Assembly (NCBI GenBank): GCA_004297545.1
Contig: SCTB01000075.1
Location: 1 to 55,780 of the forward strand
DNA from: Alphaproteobacteria bacterium
GTDB lineage: Bacteria; Pseudomonadota; Alphaproteobacteria; Micavibrionales; UBA2020
DNA: 55,780 nucleotides
Direction: 5' to 3'
In this document: piece after piece, positions 24,649 through 33,181 of the stretch
How the letters are laid out: each line of letters begins with the position of its first letter
Position numbering within the stretch: position 1 is the first letter of the stretch
The notes under the pieces: generated by a model
The model's input: the letters and a program-made list of their open reading frames with translations, nothing else
Databases searched by the model: none
What the model was told of the DNA's origin: nothing
Program-made: the position numbers and the translations under genes

Positions 24649-24668
24649 ATTCCGGCTTTTGCCGGAAT
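24649..24668. repeat. Dispersed hairpin, TTTT loop
   Basis: ATTCCGGC (24649-24656), TTTT, GCCGGAAT (24661-24668): perfect 8-bp stem between the convergent RTX and ankyrin genes. It could also act as a terminator-like element, but lacks a following T run. Confidence 0.6.
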
Positions 24669-24707
24669 GACGGGGCCCCGTGCGGTTTGGACTGGGCCGC
24701 CCAACCG

Positions 24708-25610
24708 TCACGCCGACGGCGGCTTGAACTTTGGTTTGTCGAGTGAGAGGGGTTTTTCGAGGGCCGCTGCATCGGCCTGCAGGGCGGTGACGCGCTGCTC
24801 CAGGTCCGTCTTGGCCTCCTGAAGCTGCTGGATTTTATAAAGCTGCACTTTTTCGCGAAGCGCTCCGGCGTTTTCGGTCAGCCACCGGTCGATGGGCCAA
24901 TAATAGTCATGGGTGGCAGCGTCGGCGATGTAAAGCTGTCCATAGTCGCAGTCCTCCGCGTCCCACCATTTCTTGCGGGCCGTTTTGACGGCGAGATCGA
25001 TGTCGGCGCCGGCGAGGCACAGCATCCCGGCGAGATCGAGGTTCTTGCGGTTTGCCGCGATGATCAGCGGGTCGCCGCCGCCGCGGTTCACATCCGCGCC
25101 CTTGTCGATGCAGATTTTCGCAAGATCGGCGTCTTCGGTGCGCAGCGCCCAGGCCAGGTGATCATTGAGCCGCGCCGTGTCGGCTGCGGGGGTCGAGTCG
25201 ATGAGCGCGCGCTTGCCGGCCACGTCGAGCCGCAGCCACGCGGGGATTTCCTCCCAGCTTTTATACGCGCCATGGTCGGTCACCAGCGTGCCGAAGGACA
25301 GGGTATCCGGCCCGACATAGGAGAGGGGAACGCTCTTGCAGCGGAATTCGCCATCGACGCGGCGGGGCGCGCCCGCAAGCGACGTCAGCGTTTCATTATA
25401 GCTGCAGCTGAAATTTCCCTGCACGACGACCGAAGACAGGTCGGGCAGGGATTCCAGCTTCCTGAAACCAAGGTCAAGGTCGCGCCGGACAACCAGCGTG
25501 CCGTCGGGCTGCCTTTTGTATTTCGCGCCCCGTTCCTTCAGCAGAATTTCGACCGGCGTCAGCGGCGCCGGCGCTTTGCGGTTGAACAGAGTTTTGAAAA
25601 AATCGCCCAT
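24708..25610 (-). CDS. LRR-like/ankyrin/coiled-coil protein of unknown function
   Basis: 300 residues, no signal peptide. Residues about 45-95 resemble short leucine-rich repeats of the SCSYNETLTSLAGAPRRV type. Residues about 140-215 contain ankyrin-like units (LNDHLAWALRTEDADLAKIC, IDKGADVN, LIIAANRKNLDLAGMLCLAG). The C-terminal 45 residues are a coiled coil (LYKIQQLQEAKTDLEQRVTA). Such combinations serve protein-protein contacts; no catalytic motif is visible. It converges with the RTX gene. Confidence 0.75.
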   Translation of the reverse strand: MGDFFKTLFNRKAPAPLTPVEILLKERGAKYKRQPDGTLVVRRDLDLGFRKLESLPDLSSVVVQGNFSCSYNETLTSLAGAPRRVDGEFRCKSVPLSYVGPDTLSFGTLVTDHGAYKSWEEIPAWLRLDVAGKRALIDSTPAADTARLNDHLAWALRTEDADLAKICIDKGADVNRGGGDPLIIAANRKNLDLAGMLCLAGADIDLAVKTARKKWWDAEDCDYGQLYIADAATHDYYWPIDRWLTENAGALREKVQLYKIQQLQEAKTDLEQRVTALQADAAALEKPLSLDKPKFKPPSA

Positions 25611-26304
25611 GTGACATCGCCTTTTGCCGAAAAACGGGGGGTTGTTTTGCCGCGTCGATCCGTGAGGGACAGGAGGGAAGCGACCCTTATGGGGAAAACC
25701 GCGCTGTATCGCAGCTTCGCCCGGTTTTGATTATGTATAAAGCTGAATCGCGCATAGCGTCAAGGGAAACCGGTCATTTTGTTGTAATTGTTGATTAAAA
25801 CTGACAGAATTCCGGAATTCTGGCGACCCTTCTTGCACGCGCCGGAATGACATTTTTTAATTCCGGACACACGCCTCATTTAAATTCCAAGCCCTCCAAT
25901 TTATTGATTATGTCAAATTTTGTCGTGACTTCGCGGCTCCCGGCCCGGTTTTGCGGATAGAGAGTGTTTAAGCGCGCTTCACAGGCCCTTTCTGCCTGCT
26001 CCTTGCATCATTTCCACCCCTTCAGTTGCCGCTCCGCACCTGCGCCGGAAGTGCGTTTAACCCGCATAAGACAAGGCTTCTGCGCGCATCCGGGGCGCTT
26101 TCGGACCTTTTTGAAAAAGCCGGTCAAAACGCTTTCAAGCCGCTGAAATACCGCGATAAAATGCGTGCGGAGTTTGCGCTCCCGCGATGCTGCCGGTGCG
26201 GTGTTCAGCTGCTGTTGCGCTGCTTTCGCGCATCAGTTTTCGTTAACACTATCTTGATACGATAGAATTGGAGCCATCCGCCTTTGAGGGGGGCAGCTTA
26301 AGTC
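25611..26304. other. 694-base gene-free stretch
   Basis: No convincing coding frame: the two short open frames near 25964-26265 are Arg/Cys/Ser-rich and out of keeping with neighbouring genes. It holds an 18-bp perfect palindrome and an eroded hairpin repeat (25805-25852). GC falls locally near 25730-25920. The end probably carries the promoter of the gene at 26305, where CTATC and GATAG flank a 7-base centre near 26247-26263. Confidence 0.5.
25805..25822. repeat. 18-bp perfect palindrome
   Basis: CAGAATTCC followed directly by its reverse complement GGAATTCTG. Its right half also begins an imperfect hairpin ending in CGCCGGAATGAC, so it may be a worn copy of the dispersed repeat rather than an operator. 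Confidence 0.55.
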
Positions 26305-26883
26305 ATGACGGAACAAGTCACGCTCGCGAACTGGAAGACGATCGTCGCCACGATGAAATCGGATTTCGCGCTTGCGCATAAATACAAGATCGCGGGCAAG
26401 CTTGATCTGACTTTCGAATTTACGGCCAAGGCGATCAACAACGATTCCACTTTCGAGGCGCTCAAGCGCACGCGCGTGGACGCCGCCATCAATATTCACC
26501 GCATCGCGATTTCTTCCGATCCCGACGATTCAAAGCAGAAGCAGACCGGCTTCGCGAAAATCGCGTTCCTCCAAAGGGCGCTGCGCGACCTGCAGGGCGT
26601 GTCGCAGAAGGGCAAGGCCGCGGATATCGTGAAGGCCGCGAATTACCTGGCGACGGAGCTTTCCGCTGCCGTCACTTCCTATACCACCGGCATGGCGACG
26701 CTGCAGGATGCGGCGAAGGATGCGAATTTCATCGCGACGGCGCGCAAAATCATGGACGGTCTGAAATCGCTGATCAGCACCGAAGCGCCGCGCCTTCGCG
26801 CCGCGAATATTTTGTACAGCGTCGATTCCGTGAAGGGGCTGCGCACGCTGGCCACTGTGAAAACTGTTCTGGATGCCGCTTAG
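26305..26883 (+). CDS. Hypothetical helical protein
   Basis: 192 residues, mostly helical and soluble: LANWKTIVATMKSDFALAHK, DLTFEFTAKAINNDSTFEAL, AAITSYTTG-like AAVTSYTTGMATLQDAAKD, VKGLRTLATVKTVLDAA. No signal peptide, no recognised motif. A purine-rich GGGGGGCAG lies about 15 bases before the ATG. Its stop overlaps the stop of the converging gene by four bases. Confidence 0.7.
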   Translation: MTEQVTLANWKTIVATMKSDFALAHKYKIAGKLDLTFEFTAKAINNDSTFEALKRTRVDAAINIHRIAISSDPDDSKQKQTGFAKIAFLQRALRDLQGVSQKGKAADIVKAANYLATELSAAVTSYTTGMATLQDAAKDANFIATARKIMDGLKSLISTEAPRLRAANILYSVDSVKGLRTLATVKTVLDAA

Positions 26884-27845
26884 GCCTGCGGCGGGCGGCG
26901 CTTGGGCTGCTGCTGTTTTTTCTTCGCCTGTTTCGGCGCAGGATCGATCTTCACCTCGAAATCGGGCAGGGCGTTGACGGCAATCGCGCCGTCGGGCTGG
27001 TCTTTCAGCGTGGTGCCGTTGTCGGTGGCGCGGCTGACGACGTTGAAAGCCGCAATCGCGCGCTCGCGTAAAGATCGGTCGACGCCGGGCGCCAGCGCCG
27101 AGATAAATGTCGCGAGTTTGTCGTGTTCCGCCTTGTCGGGGCCGGGGTCGCCCATGTCATGCATTTCATGCAGCGTCATTTCAAGGTCGGCGATGGTGAG
27201 CGCCAGCAGCACGCGCTTTGAATCGGGTTCGAGGTTCTGCGTGTGCAGCAGCCGCACTTCCTCTTCGGGTTCTTCCGCCATCATGCGCAGCTCGTCGACC
27301 ATGCCGACGGATTCCGGCGTCAGGTCGCCGCAGATGTCGTCGAAGTTTTCCGCATTCAGGGCCAGCGCGGCGATCATCATGTCGTTCATGCGGCGCGGCG
27401 GCAAGTGTTCATACTGTTCCCACAAAATGCCGGCGGCGATCACGCTCTGCATTTCGAGGTTGGAGAGAAGGGTGAGAACATTGGTGATCTCGTGGTTGTG
27501 GCGGAACATCGCGCCGGCGGCGTCAAAGACGCGCTCCTGCGCTTCTTCCATCGCGCGATCTCCCCAGGCTTCGTCTTCCTCGCGGGCGATGCGTTCTTCT
27601 TCGTCCAGATCGCGAATGGGAATGCGGCGGCCGGTGGAAGGCGGCTCATCCATGCCGCGATAGGGAACGAAATCGAGATCTTCCTTGGTCAGCTTGACAG
27701 GCGCGTCGGATTTCACCGGCGGTTTTGGCGGCTCGCTTTTGGTGAGGTCGACGGCAGGCGCATCCGGCTCTTCGCCGAAAGCGAATTCCTTGAACGTCTT
27801 GGACAGGCCCGGATGAGGATCCGGTTTTTTCTGATCGTCGGGCAT
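26880..27845 (-). CDS. Hypothetical acidic protein
   Basis: 321 residues. Pro/Lys/Glu-rich disordered N-terminus (residues 1-75), a charged segment DLDEEERIAREEDEAWGDRA, a helical core (NHEITNVLTLLSNLEMQSVI, MNDMMIAALALNAENFDDIC, ALTIADLEMTLHEMHDMGDP) and a basic C-terminal tail KKKQQQPKRRPP. The opposite frames here are shadows with unnatural composition. Not recognised. Possibly an adaptor or regulatory protein, but no evidence for a partner. Confidence 0.7.
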   Translation of the reverse strand: MPDDQKKPDPHPGLSKTFKEFAFGEEPDAPAVDLTKSEPPKPPVKSDAPVKLTKEDLDFVPYRGMDEPPSTGRRIPIRDLDEEERIAREEDEAWGDRAMEEAQERVFDAAGAMFRHNHEITNVLTLLSNLEMQSVIAAGILWEQYEHLPPRRMNDMMIAALALNAENFDDICGDLTPESVGMVDELRMMAEEPEEEVRLLHTQNLEPDSKRVLLALTIADLEMTLHEMHDMGDPGPDKAEHDKLATFISALAPGVDRSLRERAIAAFNVVSRATDNGTTLKDQPDGAIAVNALPDFEVKIDPAPKQAKKKQQQPKRRPPQA

Positions 27846-27926
27846 GGGTGCGCGATTCCAGATGTTTTTAAGAGTCTCGCGATACTACAGTATTATGGAA
27901 CTTGTGAAAAGAAAAAAAGCGTCGCC

Positions 27927-28448
27927 TCAGCCCTTTGGTAATTTTCTTTCAAGGACGGTAATGGTGTAGTCCGCTGTTTCGCCTTCCTTTTTCGGATGGA
28001 ATTCGCGTTTGATCTCTTTCCAGTCGCCGCGGTCAAAGGGCGGGAAATAGGTGTCCCCCTCGGGCTTCAGGTGGATTTCGGTCAGGTAAAGCCGGTCGGC
28101 ATCGGGCAGGGAAAGCTTGTAGATTTCCGACCCGCCGCCGATGAATATCTCGTCGAGACCTTCCTTTTTTGCGATGTCCCGCGCGATGCCGATGCCGTCC
28201 TCGACCGAATGCGTGACGATGACGCCCGCCGCCTTGTAGTTGCGGTCGCGCGTGACGACGATATTCTGCCGGCCCGGCAGCGGCTTGCCCAACGCCTCGA
28301 AACTCTTGCGGCCCATGACGATGGGGCGGCCCATGGTCGTGTTCTTGAAATACTGGAATTCCGACTTGATATGCCAGGGCATCCAGTTGTCCTTGCCGAT
28401 GACGCCGTTTTCCGCCACGGCTGCGATGAGGGAGATTTTCACGGTCAT
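27927..28448 (-). CDS. folA: Dihydrofolate reductase
   Basis: 173 residues. Reduces dihydrofolate with NADPH. Motifs: [75 protein letters not shown] (shown in parts of the standard DHFR fold). It overlaps the thyA stop by four bases, the usual thyA-folA pair, since thymidylate synthase produces the dihydrofolate that this enzyme recycles. Confidence 0.95.
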   Translation of the reverse strand: MTVKISLIAAVAENGVIGKDNWMPWHIKSEFQYFKNTTMGRPIVMGRKSFEALGKPLPGRQNIVVTRDRNYKAAGVIVTHSVEDGIGIARDIAKKEGLDEIFIGGGSEIYKLSLPDADRLYLTEIHLKPEGDTYFPPFDRGDWKEIKREFHPKKEGETADYTITVLERKLPKG

Positions 28449-29239
28449 ACCGCCACTTTAGCCTTGATAACCGCATGATGCTGGTAATCCAGCAGCTCAA
28501 AATCCTCATAACGGAACGCGAAGAGGTCTTTTACATCAGGGTTCAGCTTCATGCGCGGCAGCGGCAGCGGCGCGCGCTGAAGCTGCAGCCGGCACTGTTC
28601 CATATGGTTCACGTAGATATGCAGATCGCCGAAACTATGCACGAAATCCCCCGGTTTCAGGCCTGTCACCTGCGCCATCATGAGCGTCAGAAGCGCATAA
28701 GAAGCGATGTTGAAGGGCACTCCTAAAAACACATCCGCGCTGCGTTGATAGAGCTGGCACGACAGCTTCCCTTCCGAGACATAGAACTGGAATAAACAAT
28801 GACAGGGCGCCAGCGCCATCTTGGGCAGGTCGGAGGGGTTCCAGGCAGTCACGATAAGCCTGCGGCTGTCCGGGTTGGCCTTGATTTCTTTCAGCACCTC
28901 GGAAATCTGGTCGATGGCCTTGCCGTCCGCCGTGGGCCACGAGCGCCACTGGTGGCCGTAAACGGGACCTAAATCGCCGCGCTCATCCGCCCATTCGTCC
29001 CAGATGCGGACCTGGTTGTCCTTCAGGTACTTTATGTTCGTGTCGCCCTTGAGAAACCACAAGAGCTCGTGAATGACCGATTTTGTATGCACTTTCTTGG
29101 TGGTGACGAGCGGAAAGCCTTTCGACAGGTCATAGCGGGTCTGGTAGCCGAAGGTGCTGACGGTATCGATGCCGGTGCGGTTTTTCTTCAGAACGCCCGT
29201 ATCCAGGACATGCTGCATCAGGTCGAGATATTGTTTCAT
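28445..29239 (-). CDS. thyA: Thymidylate synthase
   Basis: 264 residues from [12 protein letters not shown], the same length as E. coli ThyA; an upstream in-frame extension is rejected on this basis. Methylates dUMP to dTMP with methylenetetrahydrofolate. Conserved [12 protein letters not shown], the catalytic cysteine in [28 protein letters not shown] and the nucleotide-binding DLHIYVNH. Upstream of folA with coupled translation. Confidence 0.97.
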   Translation of the reverse strand: MKQYLDLMQHVLDTGVLKKNRTGIDTVSTFGYQTRYDLSKGFPLVTTKKVHTKSVIHELLWFLKGDTNIKYLKDNQVRIWDEWADERGDLGPVYGHQWRSWPTADGKAIDQISEVLKEIKANPDSRRLIVTAWNPSDLPKMALAPCHCLFQFYVSEGKLSCQLYQRSADVFLGVPFNIASYALLTLMMAQVTGLKPGDFVHSFGDLHIYVNHMEQCRLQLQRAPLPLPRMKLNPDVKDLFAFRYEDFELLDYQHHAVIKAKVAV

Positions 29240-29364
29240 AGCGCCTCCATCCAGGAACACGGGCAAATCGTATCATAAATATAGACCAGAGTGGGCCAAA
29301 TTGGATGAACGATTCCAAGCGGTTCCCCGTATCCTCAAAAAGGGGCGGCAAGGCCCGGTAAAAC

Positions 29365-29393
29365 TTGGCTTTTTGACCCAAATACGCTATATT
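29365..29393 (+). promoter_or_regulatory. Promoter of the tmRNA gene
   Basis: TTGGCT (29365-29370), 17 bases, TATATT (29388-29393), which places the transcript start at about 29400, exactly where the GTCAGGA/TCCTGAC hairpin that opens the precursor begins. Confidence 0.6.
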
Positions 29394-29399
29394 AAAAGA

Positions 29400-29803
29400 G
29401 TCAGGAGCAATCCTGACTATGACGATAAACGCGCTGCGGAATAGGCGATACGGACCCGGGGGCGGTACCCGGCGGCTCCACCAGCCTTCGCCGTGATAAC
29501 GGCAAGGCTGTCACGCCGAAGCTCCTTTTGGAGCGAAGGCGGACTGGTGCGACGTAGAACTCTGAGGCTTCGGCTCGGCGAGCCATCTCTTTAGAGCAAT
29601 GCGGCGAAGACTAGTGGGGCCGAAATAGGATCGACGTGCGTAGTAAAGGTGGTTGCTTTCGTCCGGCATTGTACCGCCGTTATCGGGCTACTTTTACAAA
29701 TGCTAACGACAACGCACCCGCAAGGGTCGAACTCCGTCTCGCCGCTTAATCGCGACCTGACGAGTTAGCAATACAATCCCCTGACCAGCAATGGACAGGG
29801 TGG
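29400..29803 (+). ncRNA. ssrA: Circularly permuted two-piece tmRNA (alphaproteobacterial type)
   Basis: The acceptor piece comes first: T-stem CCGGG/CCCGG around GGCGGTA (29456-29472), then CGGCTCC and ACCA, ending at 29483 with an encoded CCA. An excised spacer (about 29484-29615) follows. The coding piece starts at 29616 with GGGGCCGAAATAGGATCGAC. GGGGCCG pairs with CGGCTCC over seven base pairs with a G-U wobble at the third, the alanyl-tRNA synthetase identity element. The tag frame runs from GCT at 29702 to TAA at 29749 and encodes ANDNAPARVELRLAA. The 3' boundary is approximate. It rescues stalled ribosomes and tags products for ClpXP; sspB is at 33182. Confidence 0.93.
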
Positions 29804-29808
29804 GGCGT

Positions 29809-29848
29809 GGGGGCAGGCCTAGCAACAGAACTGCCCCCATTTTCTTTC
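29809..29848 (+). terminator. Rho-independent terminator of tmRNA
   Basis: GGGGGCAG (29809-29816) and CTGCCCCC (29831-29838) form an 8-bp perfect stem, followed by ATTTTCTTT. It borders the stop of the converging ABC gene at 29847 and may serve both strands. Confidence 0.8.
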
Positions 29849-30521
29849 AGGCCGAAATCTTTCCGTCCACGATGCGAATCTGCCGCGTCGCCATCGCGGC
29901 GAAACCCGGGTCATGCGTCACGGCGATGACGGCGCGCGTCGTGCCCGCCGATAAATCCTTGAGCAGATGCTGCACGACGCCGGATGAAGCGGTATCAAGG
30001 TTGCCGGTCGGCTCGTCGGCCAGCACGAGCAGGGGATCGTTGGCGAGCGCGCGGGCCACCGCCACGCGCTGGCGCTGGCCGCCCGACATCTGCTGGGGCA
30101 GCTTGTGGCTGTGTTCGTCCAATCCGACCGAGAGAAGAATTTCAGCCGCGCGGTCGCGGCATTCCCTGTCGGTCCTGCGCCCCAGGCGGCGCATCGGCAG
30201 CATGACGTTTTCAAGCGCTGTAAATTCCGGCAGCAGGAAATGGGACTGGAACACGAAACCCAGTTTTTCCAGCCGCAGGCCCGCAAGCGCGTCCTCGTCC
30301 AGCGGCCCTGTCGGGACGCCCTCGATCTCGACCATTCCTTCCGTGGGCTTGTCCAGCAGGCCCAGCAGATAGAGCAGCGACGACTTGCCCGACCCCGAGG
30401 GGCCCGTGATGGCGACGAATTCCCCCGCCCGCACTTCGACGCTCGCGTCCTGCACCAGCGTCACGGGCAGCGCTTCCTGCAGCACACGGGTGACATGGGA
30501 GGCTTTCAGCAGCACGGTCAT
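29847..30521 (-). CDS. ABC transporter ATP-binding protein (MacB/LolD type)
   Basis: 224 residues. Walker A GPSGSGKSS, Q-loop VFQSHFLLPEFTALENVMLP, signature MSGGQRQRVAVARAL, Walker B LVLADEPTGNLD, H-loop THD. Powers the FtsX-like permease encoded immediately upstream; the third partner is a membrane fusion protein. The set matches tripartite MacAB-type exporters. LolD is less likely because an HlyD partner is present. Substrate unknown. Confidence 0.9.
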   Translation of the reverse strand: MTVLLKASHVTRVLQEALPVTLVQDASVEVRAGEFVAITGPSGSGKSSLLYLLGLLDKPTEGMVEIEGVPTGPLDEDALAGLRLEKLGFVFQSHFLLPEFTALENVMLPMRRLGRRTDRECRDRAAEILLSVGLDEHSHKLPQQMSGGQRQRVAVARALANDPLLVLADEPTGNLDTASSGVVQHLLKDLSAGTTRAVIAVTHDPGFAAMATRQIRIVDGKISA

Positions 30522-30522
30522 G

Positions 30523-31767
30523 TCATTGCCCCCCGCGCAGGATATCGACCGGCAGCAGCCGCGCGCCCTTGCGCGCCGGCAGCCAGGAGGCCAGGAACGC
30601 GGCGCTCATGGCGAAGGAGGCCGCGATCAGGAATTGCACGGGGCTCCAGTCGACAGGGATATTGATGGCTTCGGTGACGCCCGGCGGCTTCATGCTGACC
30701 TGGCTTAGCGCCACCATCAGGACGGAGCCGAAAGGCATGCCGAGCAGTGTGCCGGCGACGCCCAGAATCAATCCCTGTATCACGAAGATGCGGCGGACAT
30801 CGGTCGCGCGAAAGCCCATGGATTTCAGGATGGCGATATCGCGGTGCTTTTCGAGCACGATGGTCGAAATGACGTTATAGATGCCGAAGGCGGCGACGAT
30901 AAGCACAGCGCTGACCACGGAATACATGATGACATTGCGGATGACGAGCGTGTTCATGAGGTCTTCGAAGGATTCCTGCCACGACACGGCCTTGTAGCCG
31001 AAGCTGCTTTCAAGATCGGCGGCGACCTCCCGCGACTGGTTCGGGTCGTCAAGCTTGATGATGATGGTATTGGCGCGCTGCGACCGGTTGGTTATCGCCT
31101 GTACTTTCTTGATGTCCGCGAAGGCCTGGTTCATGTCGTAATCGGAGCGGCCGGTGCGGAATACGCCCACAATTTTAAAGGTATGCACCTGTCCGGTCGA
31201 GGCGGCGAGCGTCACGTTCTCGCCGATGTTCAGCGACATCGTCCGCATCAGCTCCGTCCCGACGATGATGCCGTTGCGGTTGGCGATCAGGTCGTCGATG
31301 CTGCCTTCCTTCATGTTTTCTTCGATGGTCGTGATGTCGCGTATCTCGGCGGGCGTCATGCCGTTCAGCACGATATTCTGGTCGCGGCCCGCGAAGCTGA
31401 GCAGCGCCTGCCCGGTCAGGACGGCGGAAGACCTCACGCCCGGCATGCCGTGCAGCCGTTCGATGATCTGCCGGTAGCCGCGGATGCCGCGCACTTCCGT
31501 CAGCGGCTTCACGCGGCTGATGCCGACGAGGCTTCCGGCATATACCCTTTCCGCCGGCTGCAGCCGCGGGTCGCGGTAGGTGTCGGAAATAGTGATATGC
31601 GGCGCGTTGTCGACAAGCCGCTTGATAAAGTCTTTCTGCGATCCCTGCATTAGAGAGGAAATCGCAAGGAAGAATCCGACGCCGATGATGATGCCCGCAA
31701 GGGACACCAGGCTCTGCCGTTTGCGCGCGAGCAGGTGCCGCAGGGCGATGGACAGGAAGAGGCGCAT
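30523..31767 (-). CDS. ABC transporter permease, MacB/FtsX type
   Basis: 414 residues. One N-terminal membrane helix (residues about 18-38), a large periplasmic MacB-PCD-like domain, then three helices near the C-terminus (FGIYNVISTIVLEKHRDIAI and the LKSMGFRATDVRRIF coupling region are typical FtsX sequences). Start at 31767 overlaps the stop of the fusion-protein gene by one base. Works with the ATPase downstream. Confidence 0.9.
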   Translation of the reverse strand: MRLFLSIALRHLLARKRQSLVSLAGIIIGVGFFLAISSLMQGSQKDFIKRLVDNAPHITISDTYRDPRLQPAERVYAGSLVGISRVKPLTEVRGIRGYRQIIERLHGMPGVRSSAVLTGQALLSFAGRDQNIVLNGMTPAEIRDITTIEENMKEGSIDDLIANRNGIIVGTELMRTMSLNIGENVTLAASTGQVHTFKIVGVFRTGRSDYDMNQAFADIKKVQAITNRSQRANTIIIKLDDPNQSREVAADLESSFGYKAVSWQESFEDLMNTLVIRNVIMYSVVSAVLIVAAFGIYNVISTIVLEKHRDIAILKSMGFRATDVRRIFVIQGLILGVAGTLLGMPFGSVLMVALSQVSMKPPGVTEAINIPVDWSPVQFLIAASFAMSAAFLASWLPARKGARLLPVDILRGGQ

Positions 31768-32792
31768 CAGTTTTGCGGGACCTTCCATGTCTCCAGCCGC
31801 GCGCCGATGCGGCGGCCGGGGGAGATGTCCGGCTTCGGCTCCCGTACGACAGTATCCGACGCGGCAAGGCCCGAGCGCACCTCGACGGCGTTCTTTGTGC
31901 GCGCGCCGGGCGTGATGTCGCGCTTCTCCGCTGCGCCATCCACCACCAGCCAGACGGAATTGTTTTTCACCGCCGAGGCGGGGATGAGCAGCGCCTCTTT
32001 CTCCTCGCGGATGACGATATTGGCTTCCGCCGTCATGCCGGAAAGCAGCGGCGCATTGGCGTCGAGGCTGATGCGCACGCGGTAGCTGCGCGAGACGGGG
32101 TCGCCCTTGGGCGTGATGCTCTGGACCTTGCCGTTGAAAACCTGGTCCGGGAATGCGTCGGCGCGGATAAGCACCGTCTGGCCCGGTTTCACGGCGGCGA
32201 TATCCTCCTCATCCACCTCGGCCGACACGCGCAGGCCCGCGCAGCAGGACATCCAAAACACCGGCTGGCTGGCCGGGATCAGCTGCCCCACTTCTCCGTC
32301 GCGGCGCAATATCATGCCTTTTTCGGGCGCCGCCAGCTTCAGGTAATCAAGGTTCACATGAGCCTGCTCCGCCCGCGCCTCCGCGGAGGCCAGCGTCGCC
32401 TGCGCCTGATCGAGCGCTTCCTTCGACACCGCGCCGCGCTCGGTCAGCGCCAGTTTTCTTTCGTAATCCTTGCGCGCCAGCGCGGCCGCCGCCGTTGCAT
32501 CGTCGAGCGATTTCTGCAACTCCTGGTCCTCCAGCTGCGCCAGCACCTGCCCCTTGGTCACTTCCTGTCCTTCATCCGCCAGCAGCGCCGTCAGCCGCGC
32601 CGGCGTGCGCGGAGCGACGGGGACCATGACAGATGGCTCCACAGTGCCGGTGGCGTAAACCGCCTGCACGGCGGGTCCGGTCGCAGGATGAACGACAGCG
32701 ACCGTCGTGGCGCCGCGGTACAGCGTGAAGCCAGACCAGAGCGTGGCGGCAAGGATCAGCAGTCCAGTGATTTTAAACAGGGTTCGAAGCAC
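31767..32792 (-). CDS. Periplasmic membrane fusion protein (HlyD/MacA family)
   Basis: About 341 residues from GTG at 32792; an ATG 17 codons upstream is the alternative. N-terminal anchor (FKITGLLILAATLWSGFTLY), lipoyl-like half-motifs around a helical hairpin (VEPSVMVPVAPRTPARL, KGQVLAQLEDQELQKSL), then a beta-barrel (GMTAEANIVIREEKEALLIP). Links the inner-membrane ABC pair to an outer-membrane channel not present here. Confidence 0.88.
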   Translation of the reverse strand: MLRTLFKITGLLILAATLWSGFTLYRGATTVAVVHPATGPAVQAVYATGTVEPSVMVPVAPRTPARLTALLADEGQEVTKGQVLAQLEDQELQKSLDDATAAAALARKDYERKLALTERGAVSKEALDQAQATLASAEARAEQAHVNLDYLKLAAPEKGMILRRDGEVGQLIPASQPVFWMSCCAGLRVSAEVDEEDIAAVKPGQTVLIRADAFPDQVFNGKVQSITPKGDPVSRSYRVRISLDANAPLLSGMTAEANIVIREEKEALLIPASAVKNNSVWLVVDGAAEKRDITPGARTKNAVEVRSGLAASDTVVREPKPDISPGRRIGARLETWKVPQN

Positions 32793-33181
32793 AGGGGGTT
32801 CTTTCCAGTCAAAGGGACGGCAACAGATTGCACATTTTAACATTAATGCTTGGTCAAAAAAGCGTCATGATTTTGGCGAAGTCAGCGAGCCAAAAGCCGT
32901 TTTACACTTAAGTGATTGAAATAATAAATCTTTTTTAGCGAGCTCCGGGGGCTTGTCCTGTTTCCGGGTTACCGGCAAACAGTTGCTACAGCGGTCATTC
33001 AATTGTGGATAAAGTGCCCCTCAGGACATTTGCGCACAGCGTGCAGTTGTCTTTTGCTGCGGGCCGGGCTATCTCATCCCCCTACGTGCCATAATTATGG
33101 CCACAAACCGGGTGACAGCGGTTTGGAGTCTCACTACACTGGCACGGACGAGCGTTGAGAACACCGGAGCAAGAATCTAAA
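32793..33181. other. Gene-free divergent upstream region with a palindrome
   Basis: Separates the efflux operon from sspB. AT-rich from 32830 to 32940. A 14-bp perfect palindrome GCCATAATTATGGC lies at 33088-33101 and could be an operator for either side. No small gene seen. Confidence 0.45.

Noticed and set aside
25964-26265. Two overlapping short plus-strand open frames
   Set aside because: Arg/Cys/Ser-rich, no Shine-Dalgarno and no similarity to anything recognisable.
29373-29393. TTGACC at 29373-29378 as the -35 box of the tmRNA promoter
   Set aside because: Only 9 bases separate it from TATATT; TTGGCT at 29365 has the normal 17-base spacing.
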